Position numbers and translations under genes: made by a program. This document shows, in pieces, positions 53,101 to 61,618 of a stretch of 64,000 nt of DNA. Position 1 is the stretch's first letter. Each line of letters begins with the position of its first letter. Source of the DNA: Apricaphanius iberus (lineage: Eukaryota; Chordata; Actinopteri; Cyprinodontiformes; Aphaniidae); NCBI GenBank assembly GCA_028564705.1, contig JAPXFQ010000494.1:1612001-1676000 (forward strand). The letters are read 5' to 3'. The notes beneath the pieces are model-generated. The model had not been told where the DNA came from. It searched no databases and saw nothing but the letters and a program-made list of their open reading frames with translations.

Positions 53101-54108
53101 TCAAAAACTAGTATACCTCAAGTATATTTTATTAAGTATACCCAAGGATAGAAAATGTTCTTTTATTCTCCAAGTACACTGATGCAAATATACAAGCAGA
53201 TTATTAACAAGTCTACTTCTTTGTACTGAAGTGGCCCACTTTAAGTTTATGAAAGTACACTTTGAAGTACTAAAAGACATCTCCCAAGCATGCTTTTAGT
53301 TTACGTTTGGTTAATGAAAGTACACTTTAATGTATACTTACTTAGTGTATTGCTTATTTTTTTATATGTGCAAACTAACCAAAAACTGATTATATGTATA
53401 TTTGCTATTTTTTGAAGTGCTGCAGGATGATTTTGTTAGCAGTAAAGTTAGGTTGTTCTATACAACTTAAGTTTAGACTAAGCTAACAAGCAGCTGTCAC
53501 ATGTGAAGGACGGAATCCTTTAACAACTTTTTAGCCTGTGAATAAAAATCACAAAAAAAATATTCTCATTTCAGGTGGCTGAGATGTATTCAAAAGTGTG
53601 CAAACCTGGGAAAAAGAAGAGAGCAATGCCGGGGTCTCCCCCAGCCAACCTTGGCTTCCGGACCTTAGGTCGAGGTGACCGGGACCGAGACGGTGGCTTC
53701 AGTGTGGTGGTCAAACCCCAGACGTGGGCCCCGCAGGAGGGCAAAGCAGTGGGGGGATCCCTGGACGACCACTGCTATGAGTCCATCGGCACGGAAGAGT
53801 GCGACTCAGCGTTCGAAAACATGGAAGGTGGAGGCGCTTGGAAACGGGAGAGGCCTCCGAACACATGTGCGACGCTGCGGCCCAGGAGGAAGAAAGCCCA
53901 GCAGCCCCTGCAGCAGCAGCATCCTCCCCCTCCGCCACCCACACAGCAGACCCCCAAGTTACAACACCTTCCTGCCAAAGCCTTGCTGCTGCCGGGGGAG
54001 AACCTGTACGAGAGCATCGGCGACCTGAAGCAGGGATCCGCCACCTCCAGCACCACCACCATCTTCACCTTCAACGACGGCATGGAGATGTACGTTACAG
54101 GGCTCTGA
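31135..54108 (+). CDS. lime1: Lck-interacting transmembrane adaptor 1 (LIME1), six coding exons
   Basis: Coding exons 31135-31268, 35445-35502, 40303-40381, 41122-41684, 45235-45372 and 53575-54108 join in frame (1506 bp, 501 residues). The product is a type III raft adaptor: a short ectodomain with an N9-F-T sequon, a membrane helix (about 18-41), a palmitoylation-type C40-VG-C43, then a long disordered tail with tyrosine motifs. YSEV142, YAMV159, YACV213, YSKV329, YESI392 and YESI469 are potential SH2 ligands once phosphorylated by Src-family kinases; the block AEMYSKVCKP corresponds to the Csk-binding YSxV site of PAG/LIME. LIME1-specific blocks are SISKSDTEMN (75-83) and RPASMDLL (102-109). 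Proline-rich runs at 169-208 and 237-258 could bind SH3 domains. At 501 residues it is much longer than human LIME1 (about 295). The tail ends in TGL, a PDZ-type ligand as in PAG1. PAG1 itself is the main alternative. Confidence 0.9.
31269..35444. other. lime1 intron between coding exons 1 and 2
   Basis: 4176 bp, AT-rich. It contains the 917-bp hAT element at 32137-33053; otherwise no conserved-looking or coding sequence was recognised. Confidence 0.7.
32137..33053. mobile_element. 917-bp hAT element (TAGGCCTGGCCGGAATACTGG ends)
   Basis: Inverted ends TAGGCCTGGCCGGAATACTG and CATACTGCCCAGCCCTA. Flanks AAATAAAG (32129-32136) and AAGTAAAG (33054-33061) give an 8-bp duplication with one mismatch. 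No transposase; internal sequence is unique in the window. Confidence 0.9.
35445..35502 (+). CDS. lime1: lime1 coding exon 2
   Basis: A 58-bp exon between TTGATCACAG and ATG|GTGAGT encoding the basic juxtamembrane stretch KGKTHNVPAECGKHRLMDM. The NVP element and its position parallel the juxtamembrane part of PAG1, supporting common descent. It ends in phase 0. Confidence 0.85.
35896..38085. mobile_element. Composite DNA element with CCCGTTTCCAGTATCAGAAC-type ends
   Basis: TAGACCCGTTTCCAGTATCAG at the left and CTCATAGTAGAAACGGGCCTA at the right are imperfect inverted ends about 2.2 kb apart. They resemble those at 25582-25920. A separate foldback (36746-37479) sits inside. No clear target duplication or transposase. 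Confidence 0.6.
36746..37479. mobile_element. Foldback MITE nested in the 35.9-38.1 kb element
   Basis: Inverted arms of about 110 bp: ATGGGGAGCCTAAGTC, CCATGGGTCCCCAAA and AAAGTTATTTTCTGGTCC on the left recur as complements on the right (GACTTAGGCTCCCCAT, TTTGGAGACCCATGG-like, GGACCAGAAAATAACTTT). Length 734 bp; no clear duplication; no coding content. Confidence 0.8.
38466..38790. mobile_element. Possible TTAA-type element, left end only
   Basis: TTAA (38462-38465) followed by AGGGACTATATCATGC resembles the start of fish TTAA-target MITEs. The pyrimidine-rich CCCCTCCTCTCCCCC block lies within. No right terminus was found. Confidence 0.35.
40303..40381 (+). CDS. lime1: lime1 coding exon 3 (SKSDT motif)
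   Basis: 79 bp after GTGTTTTCAG, encoding GILKQSKLRSISKSDTEMNK and MNCNGK plus one base, before GTGAGT. The LxSxSKSDT block is the strongest single match to mammalian LIME1. Confidence 0.9.
40382..41121. other. lime1 intron between coding exons 3 and 4
   Basis: 740 bp. No repeat recognised. The polypyrimidine stretch GTTCTGTTTTCT lies about 40 bp before the tandem acceptor. Confidence 0.75.
41122..41684 (+). CDS. lime1: lime1 coding exon 4 (RPASMDLL, three YxxV motifs)
   Basis: The 187 codons carry RPASMDLLLLPSRW, QLPQIP, HTYSEV, ALYAMV, AEYACVRK and two proline-rich tracts (for example EPPAPPPRHGPP), ending NVPSFPK|GTAAGT. The acceptor is a tandem AAGCAG, so the exon may start at 41119 or 41122 with a one-residue difference; other nearby AGs are out of phase or read an in-frame TAG. 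It is markedly GC-rich compared with the flanking introns. Confidence 0.9.
41685..45234. other. lime1 intron between coding exons 4 and 5
   Basis: 3550 bp; contains hAT MITE copy 3 at 43444-43793. The remainder, including 44465-45060, has reading frames with no recognised similarity. Confidence 0.7.
43444..43793. mobile_element. hAT-type MITE, copy 3 of the three-copy family
   Basis: 350 bp from TAGGGATGCAACATTACC to GTATCGCTAATGGTGCATCCCTA. Flanks ACTGAAAC (43436-43443) and ACTGAAAT (43794-43801) agree at 7 of 8 positions. The ends match the copies at 5884 and 18268; the middle is divergent. Confidence 0.88.
45235..45372 (+). CDS. lime1: lime1 coding exon 5 (QYIWKPPEDDD cassette)
   Basis: 138 bp, 46 codons, phase 0 at both ends, between TTTACAG and GTGAGT. 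It encodes EVMFMGNGEQYIWKPPEDDD followed by a Leu/Asn-containing linker. I do not recall an equivalent in human LIME1. The in-frame length makes it a possible cassette exon. Y289 is followed by IWK rather than a hydrophobic +3 residue, so it is not a typical SH2 ligand. Confidence 0.85.
45959..46746. mobile_element. hAT element with perfect 8-bp duplication and nested SINE-like insertion
   Basis: Begins CAGTGGTTCTCGATTTTATT and ends CCATTTGAGAAGCACTG. The duplication GTTTAGGG is identical at 45951-45958 and 46747-46754. Total 788 bp, of which 46478-46603 is a later retroposon insertion. No transposase. Confidence 0.94.
46478..46603 (+). mobile_element. SINE/LINE-tail insertion with 12-bp duplication
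   Basis: About 126 bp including GGGATAGGCTCCAGCTGCCC, ending in (GGAT)n. It is flanked by identical ATAACCAAAGAC at 46466-46477 and 46604-46615. The sequence matches the common 3' tail shared by fish SINEs and L2-like LINEs. It inserted after the surrounding hAT element. Confidence 0.88.
46783..46950 (+). mobile_element. SINE-like repeat fragment
   Basis: TTCAATTCAATTCAGTTTATAC followed by ATCTCAAGGCACTTTACAAG and, further on, TAAGTAATCCCAGCAGTTTGC are blocks of a very common fish interspersed repeat. No clear ends. Confidence 0.55.
48531..50144 (-). mobile_element. Complete Tc1-like transposon in a TA microsatellite
   Basis: A 1614-bp element whose ends CACTACCGTTCAAAAGTTTG and the complementary CAAACTTTTGAACGGTAGTG form 27-bp inverted repeats (continuing GGGTCAC). 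The flanks are TA repeats on both sides (48500-48530, 50145-50179), consistent with the TA target. It encloses the transposase pseudogene at 48693-49732. It lies in the largest coding intron of lime1, on the opposite strand. Confidence 0.95.
48693..49732 (-). pseudogene. Tc1-like DDE transposase, one frameshift
   Basis: Starts MARKRELSSETRQ with a helix-turn-helix region (REIAKKLKISYNGVYYSL), a GRPR AT-hook-like motif at 59-62, then the catalytic parts LWTDESKF (D154), LQQDNDPKHTSK (D244) and, in the next frame, SPDLNPVELLWE. The first frame stops after AAGIR at about 48929; the rest is read from an overlapping frame, indicating a single-base loss near 48930-48935. The order and spacing fit the DD34E class, and no other stop breaks it. 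It should be inactive as it stands unless rescued by other copies. Confidence 0.93.
50879..52135 (+). mobile_element. L1-type LINE remnant with large internal deletion
   Basis: 51030-51260 reads as an ORF1-like start (MANNLRKKGGLK). From about 51395 the sequence reads INVIRMSFLPRLNFLFQTLP, NKHISKFIWS, SKKTPRIK and PESMGGLGLPNFQ in disjoint frames, the C-terminal part of L1 ORF2. The end AAGAAGTTGAAACAAAATGT is a typical fish L1 3' terminus. Most of ORF2 is deleted. It appears to interrupt sequence with CGATATT/ATCGGTATCAG motifs on both sides. Confidence 0.75.
53575..54108 (+). CDS. lime1: lime1 coding exon 6 (Csk-binding-like motif, YESI repeats, C-terminus)
   Basis: After TTCTCATTTCAG, 177 codons and a TGA. 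VAEMYSKVCKPGKKK opens the exon. HCYESIGTEE and ENLYESIGDLKQG are two similar tyrosine motifs, separated by a Q/P-rich linker with repeated HPPPPPP-like runs. The end, FNDGMEMYVTGL, finishes in a class I PDZ-type TGL. Confidence 0.92.
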   Translation: MAEMYSKVCKPGKKKRAMPGSPPANLGFRTLGRGDRDRDGGFSVVVKPQTWAPQEGKAVGGSLDDHCYESIGTEECDSAFENMEGGGAWKRERPPNTCATLRPRRKKAQQPLQQQHPPPPPPTQQTPKLQHLPAKALLLPGENLYESIGDLKQGSATSSTTTIFTFNDGMEMYVTGL

Positions 54109-55965
54109 GGCAGCGGCTGCACTGTGACCCCCCATCACATTTCAGAGCGACTGCTGGGTCCCTGTCATGCGCACCCACACATACTGTTTACATTCTAGTC
54201 ATAACATCAGGCCTTTTACAGGCTCCAGCGGCCTTGGGTGGTATTGTTGATGGTGATTGTTGTTATGACCTGGGCTGAATACAAAGACCTGTCTGCAAAC
54301 CTTAAAGGAATCCAAAGGTAGTGAATAATAAATGAGCACAAGACCATTGCAGGGCGATCTGTAGGTAAACAGTAGCACTTCAGTTTTACTGATACAACTG
54401 TGCAAAGCACAATAAAGTTAGAAGCATAAATTCTTCCTCAATTCTTGCGGGTAAAATAAATACTCCTATATTCAGTCCAAGCTGGACCTCTAATTGGGAG
54501 AATATTTTAGTAGCACTTAGTCTGTGATGAACAGACCTTCCCTGTATATTTGACCAGATGTGATTTAGGATAGAGATCAAATAAAATATTAAACAAATCA
54601 CTTGAAAGCTCAGGGATCAAGAAAAAAAAAAACCTTAAAAATTATAGAGTATTATAATAAAAAAAGCACACATTTTGCATTCTCCTAAAAGCTTCAACAA
54701 ATTGACACCATCTTCACCTTAGATTAAAAAATAATCCCAAAAAAAGCCAATCAAGATACTTCCCTCCAGGAAGTTTCACTCAAGATGGACTGAACACTGT
54801 TTCCACTGCTGTCTATATATGGAGTGTTTTACTTTGTTGATCCTGTTCCTGCACTTTGCCTGCTACAAGTTGCATGCCTAAAAAAAAAACCTAAAAACTA
54901 AAAAAAACTAAAAAAACAAACAAGCATTGTCATGTGGTTTCTCTATATGAATGTTTTTTTCTTTTCTTTTGAAGCTGGTTGTTTACCTTTTCTTTTTCTG
55001 TTTTACTGTGTTGCTTTATTTCTTTGTGGAGCTCTGAGCCGGTTTGATGAAGGATGATGTTTGGCTTGGTGGGGACTTGTGCAGCTGAAGTGCTTAGATG
55101 CTCTGCTGCGAATGCGACACACGCGGGTCCAAATGAATCCAGGAGAACTGTTTGAGTTCTAGATGTGGAGGCGGTCAAACCCTCCCCCCACTTTAACATG
55201 CCCCTGTCTGCTCAGTCAAATCTGTGGATCCACCCCTGCCTTGTGGTCACATGAATCCACTTTGGTTTTCATCATAGTGCAGCGTGGGGAGCTACAGTAG
55301 GAACATGACTTGTGTCAGCAAATGTCACGTCTCATCATCACTCCATTGATCAACACTCTCTCTGTTATCAGTGTTAAAATATATTGCAAAGTAAAAAAAT
55401 AAAAAAATAAAGACATGAACAGAAATAGCATCAACCTTTCTCTTAGCCCCAAGTATAAAACCATGAATTTACATCCAAAACCTGAACAATAACAGCAGAT
55501 TCACTCAACCAAATATCCCCCAACAAACAATGTTATTATACTGTATGTTGATACAATGTGTATGTACATGACAAAAAGAGAAAGAATAATAAATATATCA
55601 TCAGTGTCAAGAAATCTATCTTTTTCTATTATGTTTAGTTGTGTTTTTTGGAATGACATATTGTGACACAAAACTAAGAAGAAAAAAAACCGCTGCAATG
55701 TAAAAACAAATATTCCGTGTTACTCTCTGTTTGTTGTTTTATCAAAGCCATGAAGCTACGGTGTGTTCTGGGAAAAAGCCCTAAGTTTTAAATGTGGCAG
55801 CTAATGTTGTGTGTTTGCTATTCAGACTACAGGGTCTTGTATTCGAAAAAGCGTGTAATTTAAGTGCTAAAGTGCAAAAGATTGTAATGTTTTATATCAA
55901 GATTACTATTCATGATATGTCAAGTCAAGTTTATACTTTTGTAATAAAGTGGCACTTTAAAAAAA
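54109..55965 (+). other. lime1: lime1 3'UTR (inferred)
   Basis: Follows the TGA at 54106-54108. A first AATAAA lies at 54411-54416. A stronger end is AATAAA at 55943-55948 followed within 20 bp by an A-run. I infer a long 3'UTR with possible alternative polyadenylation; transcripts are needed to choose. Confidence 0.5.
55943..55965 (+). terminator. Candidate distal polyadenylation site of lime1
   Basis: TAATAAAGTGGCACTTTAAA, with a short A-run directly after, resembles a cleavage region; inference from motif only. Confidence 0.4.
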
Positions 55966-58365
55966 AAAGAGATGTTTTATCTCATAGTCTCGCTCATTAA
56001 AGTTAAGGGGGGAAAAATAAAATCCCCCAAAATATCTTTCTCATCCTAAAAGCTGCCTGAAGATTTCTACTTTTAGACTTTCAAAAAGAGAAAACTATTT
56101 GCATACCTTTCTTTTTCTATTTCTGGCATCATTTTGATCTGGAGCTTCTTCTCTTCTACCAACTTTAAAGGGATAGATCAGGAGTTTTAAAGTGACGTTC
56201 TGTTAAAAGGTTATAAGCAGTTGATATCTCACCTGCAGTCCGTAACTGGCATGGGGTCTTCATTTATCCTGCATTTGATTTGTGAACTCCGAATAACATC
56301 ATACCTTGTCCAATTTAGGTGTGAGGTTTGCTAATTGTTTAAGTGCCATAAATTATTAGTAAAATTAACAGATATGGATTGTATTTTTCCATTTTATGCC
56401 CTCAAATACAAAAGGAAGTTGATCAAAAATGGATGTTCTATGAAGGTTTAAAATCAATAATACTTTGATAACCCCTGAAGGAAATTAGCTGTAGTGACAC
56501 ATTAAATTTTCTTTAAAGAGTTTAGATGCTGAATGCTTTGGGCAAGAAGGATTTCTTGTAGCCGCCTGTGTTACAGCGAATCTCTTACAGAGGACGCTTT
56601 TGCTGTTAAACAAGCTCCTGAAAAGGATGCTAAGGGTTGTCTCGTCTCAAGTGTTTTTTTTTCCTCAACAATATCCAGATGTTTGTCAGCAGAACCCCTT
56701 TCACTAGATTTTAAATGTTCAGCAGGAATATTGGACATCGAACATGGTGTCGCTTGATAATGTCCGCTTTCCCAGTCATTATTCCGACTTCAGCTGGTGT
56801 TCTTGATTTTCCAAGAGGGAAGATCTGGCTACAAAGTGCAAAGATAATGCACCGTTAATAGATTAGCTGGTCCTTAAAAAAGTAAAGTTAACAGAGGGAA
56901 TACTGTAAAACCAAAACAGACTACTGCCATCTTCAAACTATGCTTATGTTTGCACTGGAGGAATATCTACAAAGGAAATTAAGGTATGAAGCAGTGTGCC
57001 ACCAGTCTCTGTGCTGTGTGAAACCAAACTAGGAACAAAACTTTGTACGTGATCAGAGCAAGTAAAAAAAGGCAAGGCTGTATAAAAAAATGTAAGTCAA
57101 AAAGACACTACCACTCAAACCGTTGTAATATTTCTGCATTTTACTAGGCTTTACTTTTTTATCAAGCTTACTCTGACAAGAAATGTCCTGGTTGTGGTCT
57201 AGGGTTAGGGAAGAAATGCAAAACCCTAACCCCCAGAAAGGATGATTCTTGGTGCATCAACTATTACCTAAAACTTACCAGCAAAACCCACCAAGAAATG
57301 GCTGAGAATTTAGACATTAAAAGTTCCAAATCTCAAGCAGAAGAGCTGAAGTAGCTCTGTGTCTTTTTTACAAGTTATGGTGCAGGATGAAACAGGAGAT
57401 GGAGAGACGGATTGCAGGTTCGTCTCCTGACAGCACAGAGTAGCGTTTGTTTGTTCAAGCACTACTCTTGTTTGTCGTGGTAAAATTATGAGCTTAGTAA
57501 GAAGAAGTAAAGCTCACAATTTGCCATCTAAGTTCTGAACCTCAGCTATGGTCTTAAAGTGTGTATAGTGAATGAATGGACTCAGCTCTGGAAACACCGT
57601 CAACTGGGAGCTCAATAGTACAGTAGCTGCTTCTCCGCATCGAGAGGAGTCAGTTAAGGACGTTCAGGCGTCGTATCAGGAGGCCGAATAACTAGTTGGA
57701 TGGATTATATAATATATCCTGTCTGGCCTGGGAATATTTTGGAATCACCCAGAAAGAGCAGAAGGATGTTGTGGGGGAGAGGGATGCATGGAGTTCCCTC
57801 CTGGGCCTGTTGGCCCCACCATCCTGACCTTGGACAATCAGAAAGCAATGAATGGATGGGTGCGTGGGACCAAGCTGAACGTAAGGAGTAGGGACAGACT
57901 TACCTCAGAACAATGTCAGACTGCCTGGTATGTGGCTACAAGAGACTTCCCTAAAAAGATATTCCAATTAAAGTTTTTTTTTTATCAGCTTGAAACACAT
58001 TTTTGTTTACATCTGCTGTCTAAAAAACAAAACAGCTTAATTTCTAGTTGTTTAACTGAAATTAAACTACAAAAAAAAAATAGATTAGACACTATTATGT
58101 GAGTATTTCGACATAAAGAACTGCATTTTTTACATGACTTTATAACCTATCAACAGAAACTCACTTTAGCACCACATTTCACAAAAAATCAGTTTGAGAA
58201 GAGCTTTGGTGTGTTTTATATATAAATGTGTGTGAATGTGCACATGTGTTGGAGTAGTGGGGTCTGTGTAGCTGTGGACGGAGGAAGGGGGGGAGGAAGG
58301 AGAAAAAAATAGGTCACCCCTTAAAACAAAAAGCTTGCAGTCAACATCGTAACCGTCTGCTGAAT

Positions 58366-58395
58366 TTCCATTGGCTGGCCTGTCTCTATGGTAAC
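58366..58395 (-). promoter_or_regulatory. X-box-like and CCAAT motif pair
   Basis: On the minus strand GTTACCATAGAGAC (58395-58382) is followed 7 bp later by CCAAT (58374-58370). Such pairing is seen in some RFX/NF-Y promoters, but the right half of the X-box deviates from consensus. No transcript start is visible. Possibly regulatory, low certainty. Confidence 0.3.
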
Positions 58396-60000
58396 AGGTT
58401 AACCTTGAGGCAGTAGTCACATAGGCGAGCAACTCTTCTGCTGTCTTGGAGGATACAGAGTACGTCGTGTGACATCCCCGATCACGGTGCCAGCCAGTCA
58501 CGGTGGGTTGGAGTGAAAAAACCAACAACAACAAAAAAACAAGCCAAATAAAACAAAACACGCGGGGAGGGGGGCGTCCGTGTTGTAGGTGTGAAGATGA
58601 CACAACGTTCACAGCTCCTGTGATGTATCATAATCTCCCTGTGAGCAGCGTGGATGGAAGCATGAATGAGGATCTGAGATTTGGGATCTGGGATCACAGA
58701 CAAACATGTGGTGGTGGCGGGGATCATGCTTTAAAGTGGGAGATTACTCCATAACAGGGAGCATCACCAGGGTGGGTTTTATAGCACTGATCATGAGGCG
58801 TGCACACAACCCAGTGGCTGTTCATAAAAGCCCTTAAAATCATTAGAATAAACCGTTTTAGTGTCGGTGAAGCAAAATGAGAGCAGTCAACCTAAAATAA
58901 CAAATAACAGAACTAAGGCTAAACACGTAAGCAAATTTACCAGGTGTTTAGATGTAATTCAGGGAAGTCTTCCGTGTTCGTACGGAACACATTTGTCAAA
59001 AGGAGCAGATAGAGAGCAGGAGACGTTTCCATGGGAAGGAGGGTTAACGAGAGCGACACTGACCCCTGCAGGCTTTAGGGTGTAACACAGCTAAGCGGCC
59101 TGCGTGTGAACCCTGAGAGTAGCGGATGAGCGTGTAAAATATTCAGCGGCCAGAACCGTGACCGTCCGTGACCTCAGCTGGTTGCTTCTGAATTCAAGCA
59201 GTGGTTTCAATTGATGCGTGTGTGTGTGTGCAGAGAAAACTGATTTCAGACTCCATTCTCTCACTCACTCAGACCCTGAAGAATGAAACATAAAAGACTG
59301 TCCAATATTACTCATTGCCAAATTAAATAAGAATATTTAGAGTCTGTAAAACAAAATGGATACTATTTATTGTACCATAAATTAAGACTGCAAGACAAGA
59401 AAATAATAGGTTACATTGTCATATCATTGCTGAATATTGAGATGAACTCGCATTTTGCTCATGCTTCTCTTTCCTTTACATCTGTATTTCTTTTTATGTC
59501 AGTTCTGGCATCTTGTTAACAACCTTTTTTTTATTTAAAGTGAGCATCGAGGGCAATGAGAGCATCCAAGCAATCCAATGCAAGTGCATTATTTTACACT
59601 TTCTGGAGACAATTTTAACATGAGTCTCTCTTGAAAATGAAAGAAACGCTCAACATATGAGTTTCTGAAAGGCAAGTTGCTGTAGCTGTTCATTATTTCT
59701 AATTTGCTTACACAAAGATAAACCTTGTCCTATTTTAAACCTTTAGCAAAGGAAAACTTCACTAACGGTCAAAGTTTAGATTTTTTCCCCTCAACATTTA
59801 AGTTTCAAATTTGAAATAATTTAGTTCATCATCAACCTAAGTACTAGTTGATAGTCTTATTAAATAACCTGATGAAGATAACGTAGAAAAGCATCACAAT
59901 AATCAGCTTCTTACAAATTTGATGGTTTATTCATTGATGTCCTAATACTACTAAAAATGCATAGTTTCTATGAATTATATACAATATTTACAATTAAGAG

Positions 60001-60019
60001 AGAAAGAAAGAAAGAAAGA
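60001..60019. repeat. (GAAA)n short tandem repeat
   Basis: GAGAAAGAAAGAAAGAAAG-type run, continuing irregularly to about 60050. Confidence 0.8.
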
Positions 60020-60922
60020 CACAAAGTAAGAAAGACAAAAATAAAGAAAGGCATCCCATGGTTTTCATGCTTATATGCATCTGAGGTGGTCCTAACACAA
60101 AATAAATAACCAAAAATATTCTTTTTGTGCTTTCTCACACAGAATAATGTTTTTTCAAGAATGATTTTAGACAAGAAGAGCTAATCTCTAATCAGCACCC
60201 TGAAAGAAATTGCTTTTAAAGGAAGCACCAGTTGATCCGGGAGCATTTGCTGAAATTCACCAGCCATATTAGGCGCTTCATGGTTTTACTGCTGTTACAA
60301 TTTGAAAGATTTCATTTTTTCTTCAAATCCACACATACATCCCCAGAAAAGTTCTGAGGAGGGGCCACACATGACAGCAGACTACAGTTATCTAATCTAC
60401 CCTGAATCTAAGTAGAAACCTGACTGATCCTGAGAAAGGGTCAGTGTGAAACCGTTTGAACCGCAGCTAAAATGTTATTCAATTTGATGTAAAGCAATAT
60501 GTCAAACATTAGGGAATAGCAGAAAGAATAACTTGGCTAAGATTGCCAGAGAGTTTTTTGAGTTAATGTATTACTTTTTATAGCTTACGTTTCAGCTGAT
60601 AAATATTTTTTTGCATAAAATTTAAATGTGAAAACATTTTTTCGAACCTTCTAAATATAGTCTATTACAGGCGCGGCAGCATTTCTTGGAAAATAAGACT
60701 TTCATTATGTTAAACTAAAAAGATGAACATTACATAAACCTCCTGTTTTCTGCTCTGATTGATTTTATTAAGTCTAAAAATATCCCCCCAAAAATGTGAA
60801 CTTAAGATGTGCTCGATTTGAAAACAGATAAATCAACTACATCCTATAGTATATTGTTAAACAAATAAAGTTGCAATGCTGAACCTCAAATGTGACAGCA
60901 CTGTTATCCTCTATCACTAATC

Positions 60923-61064
60923 TTTATTAAAATATTAACTACATTTGTAGCTATTTTAGAGTACAAAACATGGTCTTTAGTGTATAAAATCAATATAAGA
61001 ATAGATTTTTAGTCTATGCCTTAACCAGAATTTACACGTAGTTTGTATTTCACAGCTGTTTGAG
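60923..61064 (-). other. uckl1: uckl1 3'UTR (inferred)
   Basis: Lies directly after the uckl1 stop codon. The complement of TTTATT at 60923-60928 is an AATAAA signal about 140 bp downstream of the stop; other AATAAA complements lie further on (near 60763), so the true end is uncertain. Confidence 0.4.
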
Positions 61065-61147
61065 TCACAATGACAGCTGCTCCTGGTTCTCTTCATCATT
61101 CCAGCTGACTGATCCGTCTGTCCCAAAGTAACGGTCCCCAAAGTCTC
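61065..61147 (-). CDS. uckl1: Uridine-cytidine kinase-like 1, last coding exon
   Basis: After the acceptor TGTGTTTTCAG (61149-61148 is AG), two bases complete a split codon. 26 codons DFGDRYFGTD-GSVSWNDEENQEQLSL and TGA (61067-61065) follow. G-D-FGDRYFGT(D/K) is the C-terminal signature of uracil phosphoribosyltransferase-type domains; in animals the variant followed by a short acidic tail is that of UCKL1, which joins a uridine kinase domain to such a domain and is placed in pyrimidine salvage. Only this exon is visible; upstream exons are to the right of the window. Identification rests on a short motif plus synteny with lime1. Confidence 0.82.
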
Positions 61148-61558
61148 CTGAAAACACAGAACAGTGGACTCAGAGTAGGGCAGGGATACTGCCGATATCA
61201 ACAAGGAGAAACATTCAATGAAAAACAATGACGTGAGGAAAGGTAGAGGATTAAAAGGCAATGCAACTAAATAGATACAAGATCTAAGCAAGAATTGTTT
61301 AAAATGTGTCACTTTATGACTGTATAGACAAAAATATAAAACATAATCACTTTTATTTCAAATGGAAAACCAATCATTATTTCTGCTGCTAAAATATTTA
61401 TTATTTATTATGATAACAGTAATGTTCTATATTTTACTTTCCAACAATTATCCCCATCAGTTCTTTATGTAGAAACGCAAGTATTACAGGATGATATTTG
61501 CTGAATCCAGCCATCGCCTTAGCTACAGCCTTCAGCCGGCTGCTTCGTCATTACTTTG

Positions 61559-61618
<60 letters not shown>

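Larger units (their letters stand above)
45373..53574. other. lime1 intron between coding exons 5 and 6
   Basis: 8202 bp containing a hAT element with SINE-like insertion, a SINE-like tail, a Tc1-like transposon and an L1 remnant, described separately. 46960-48480 and 52160-53570 show no recognisable feature. Confidence 0.7.
55966..60900. other. Intergenic region between lime1 and uckl1
   Basis: About 4.9 kb. It holds a telomere-like inverted repeat (57202-57232), a short GC-rich block with an X-box-like and a CCAAT motif (58370-58395), a (GT)n at 59218-59231 and a (GAAA)n-like run at 60001-60019. No coding exon was recognised; the 148-aa minus-strand frame at 58166-58612 has no recognisable similarity. 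Confidence 0.55.

Noticed and set aside
31135..54108. Identity as PAG1 (Cbp) rather than LIME1
   Set aside because: The overall plan and the PDZ-type end are PAG-like, but SISKSDTEM and RPASMDLL are LIME1 features, and the neighbours nkain4/uckl1 fit the LIME1 region.
53675..54278. 117-, 159- and 115-aa frames overlapping lime1 exon 6
   Set aside because: Alternative-frame shadows of a GC-rich exon whose own frame carries conserved tyrosine motifs.
58166..58612. 148-aa minus-strand frame as a gene
   Set aside because: Its signal-like hydrophobic start comes from an (AAC)n-like tract and the rest resembles no known family; no splice context.
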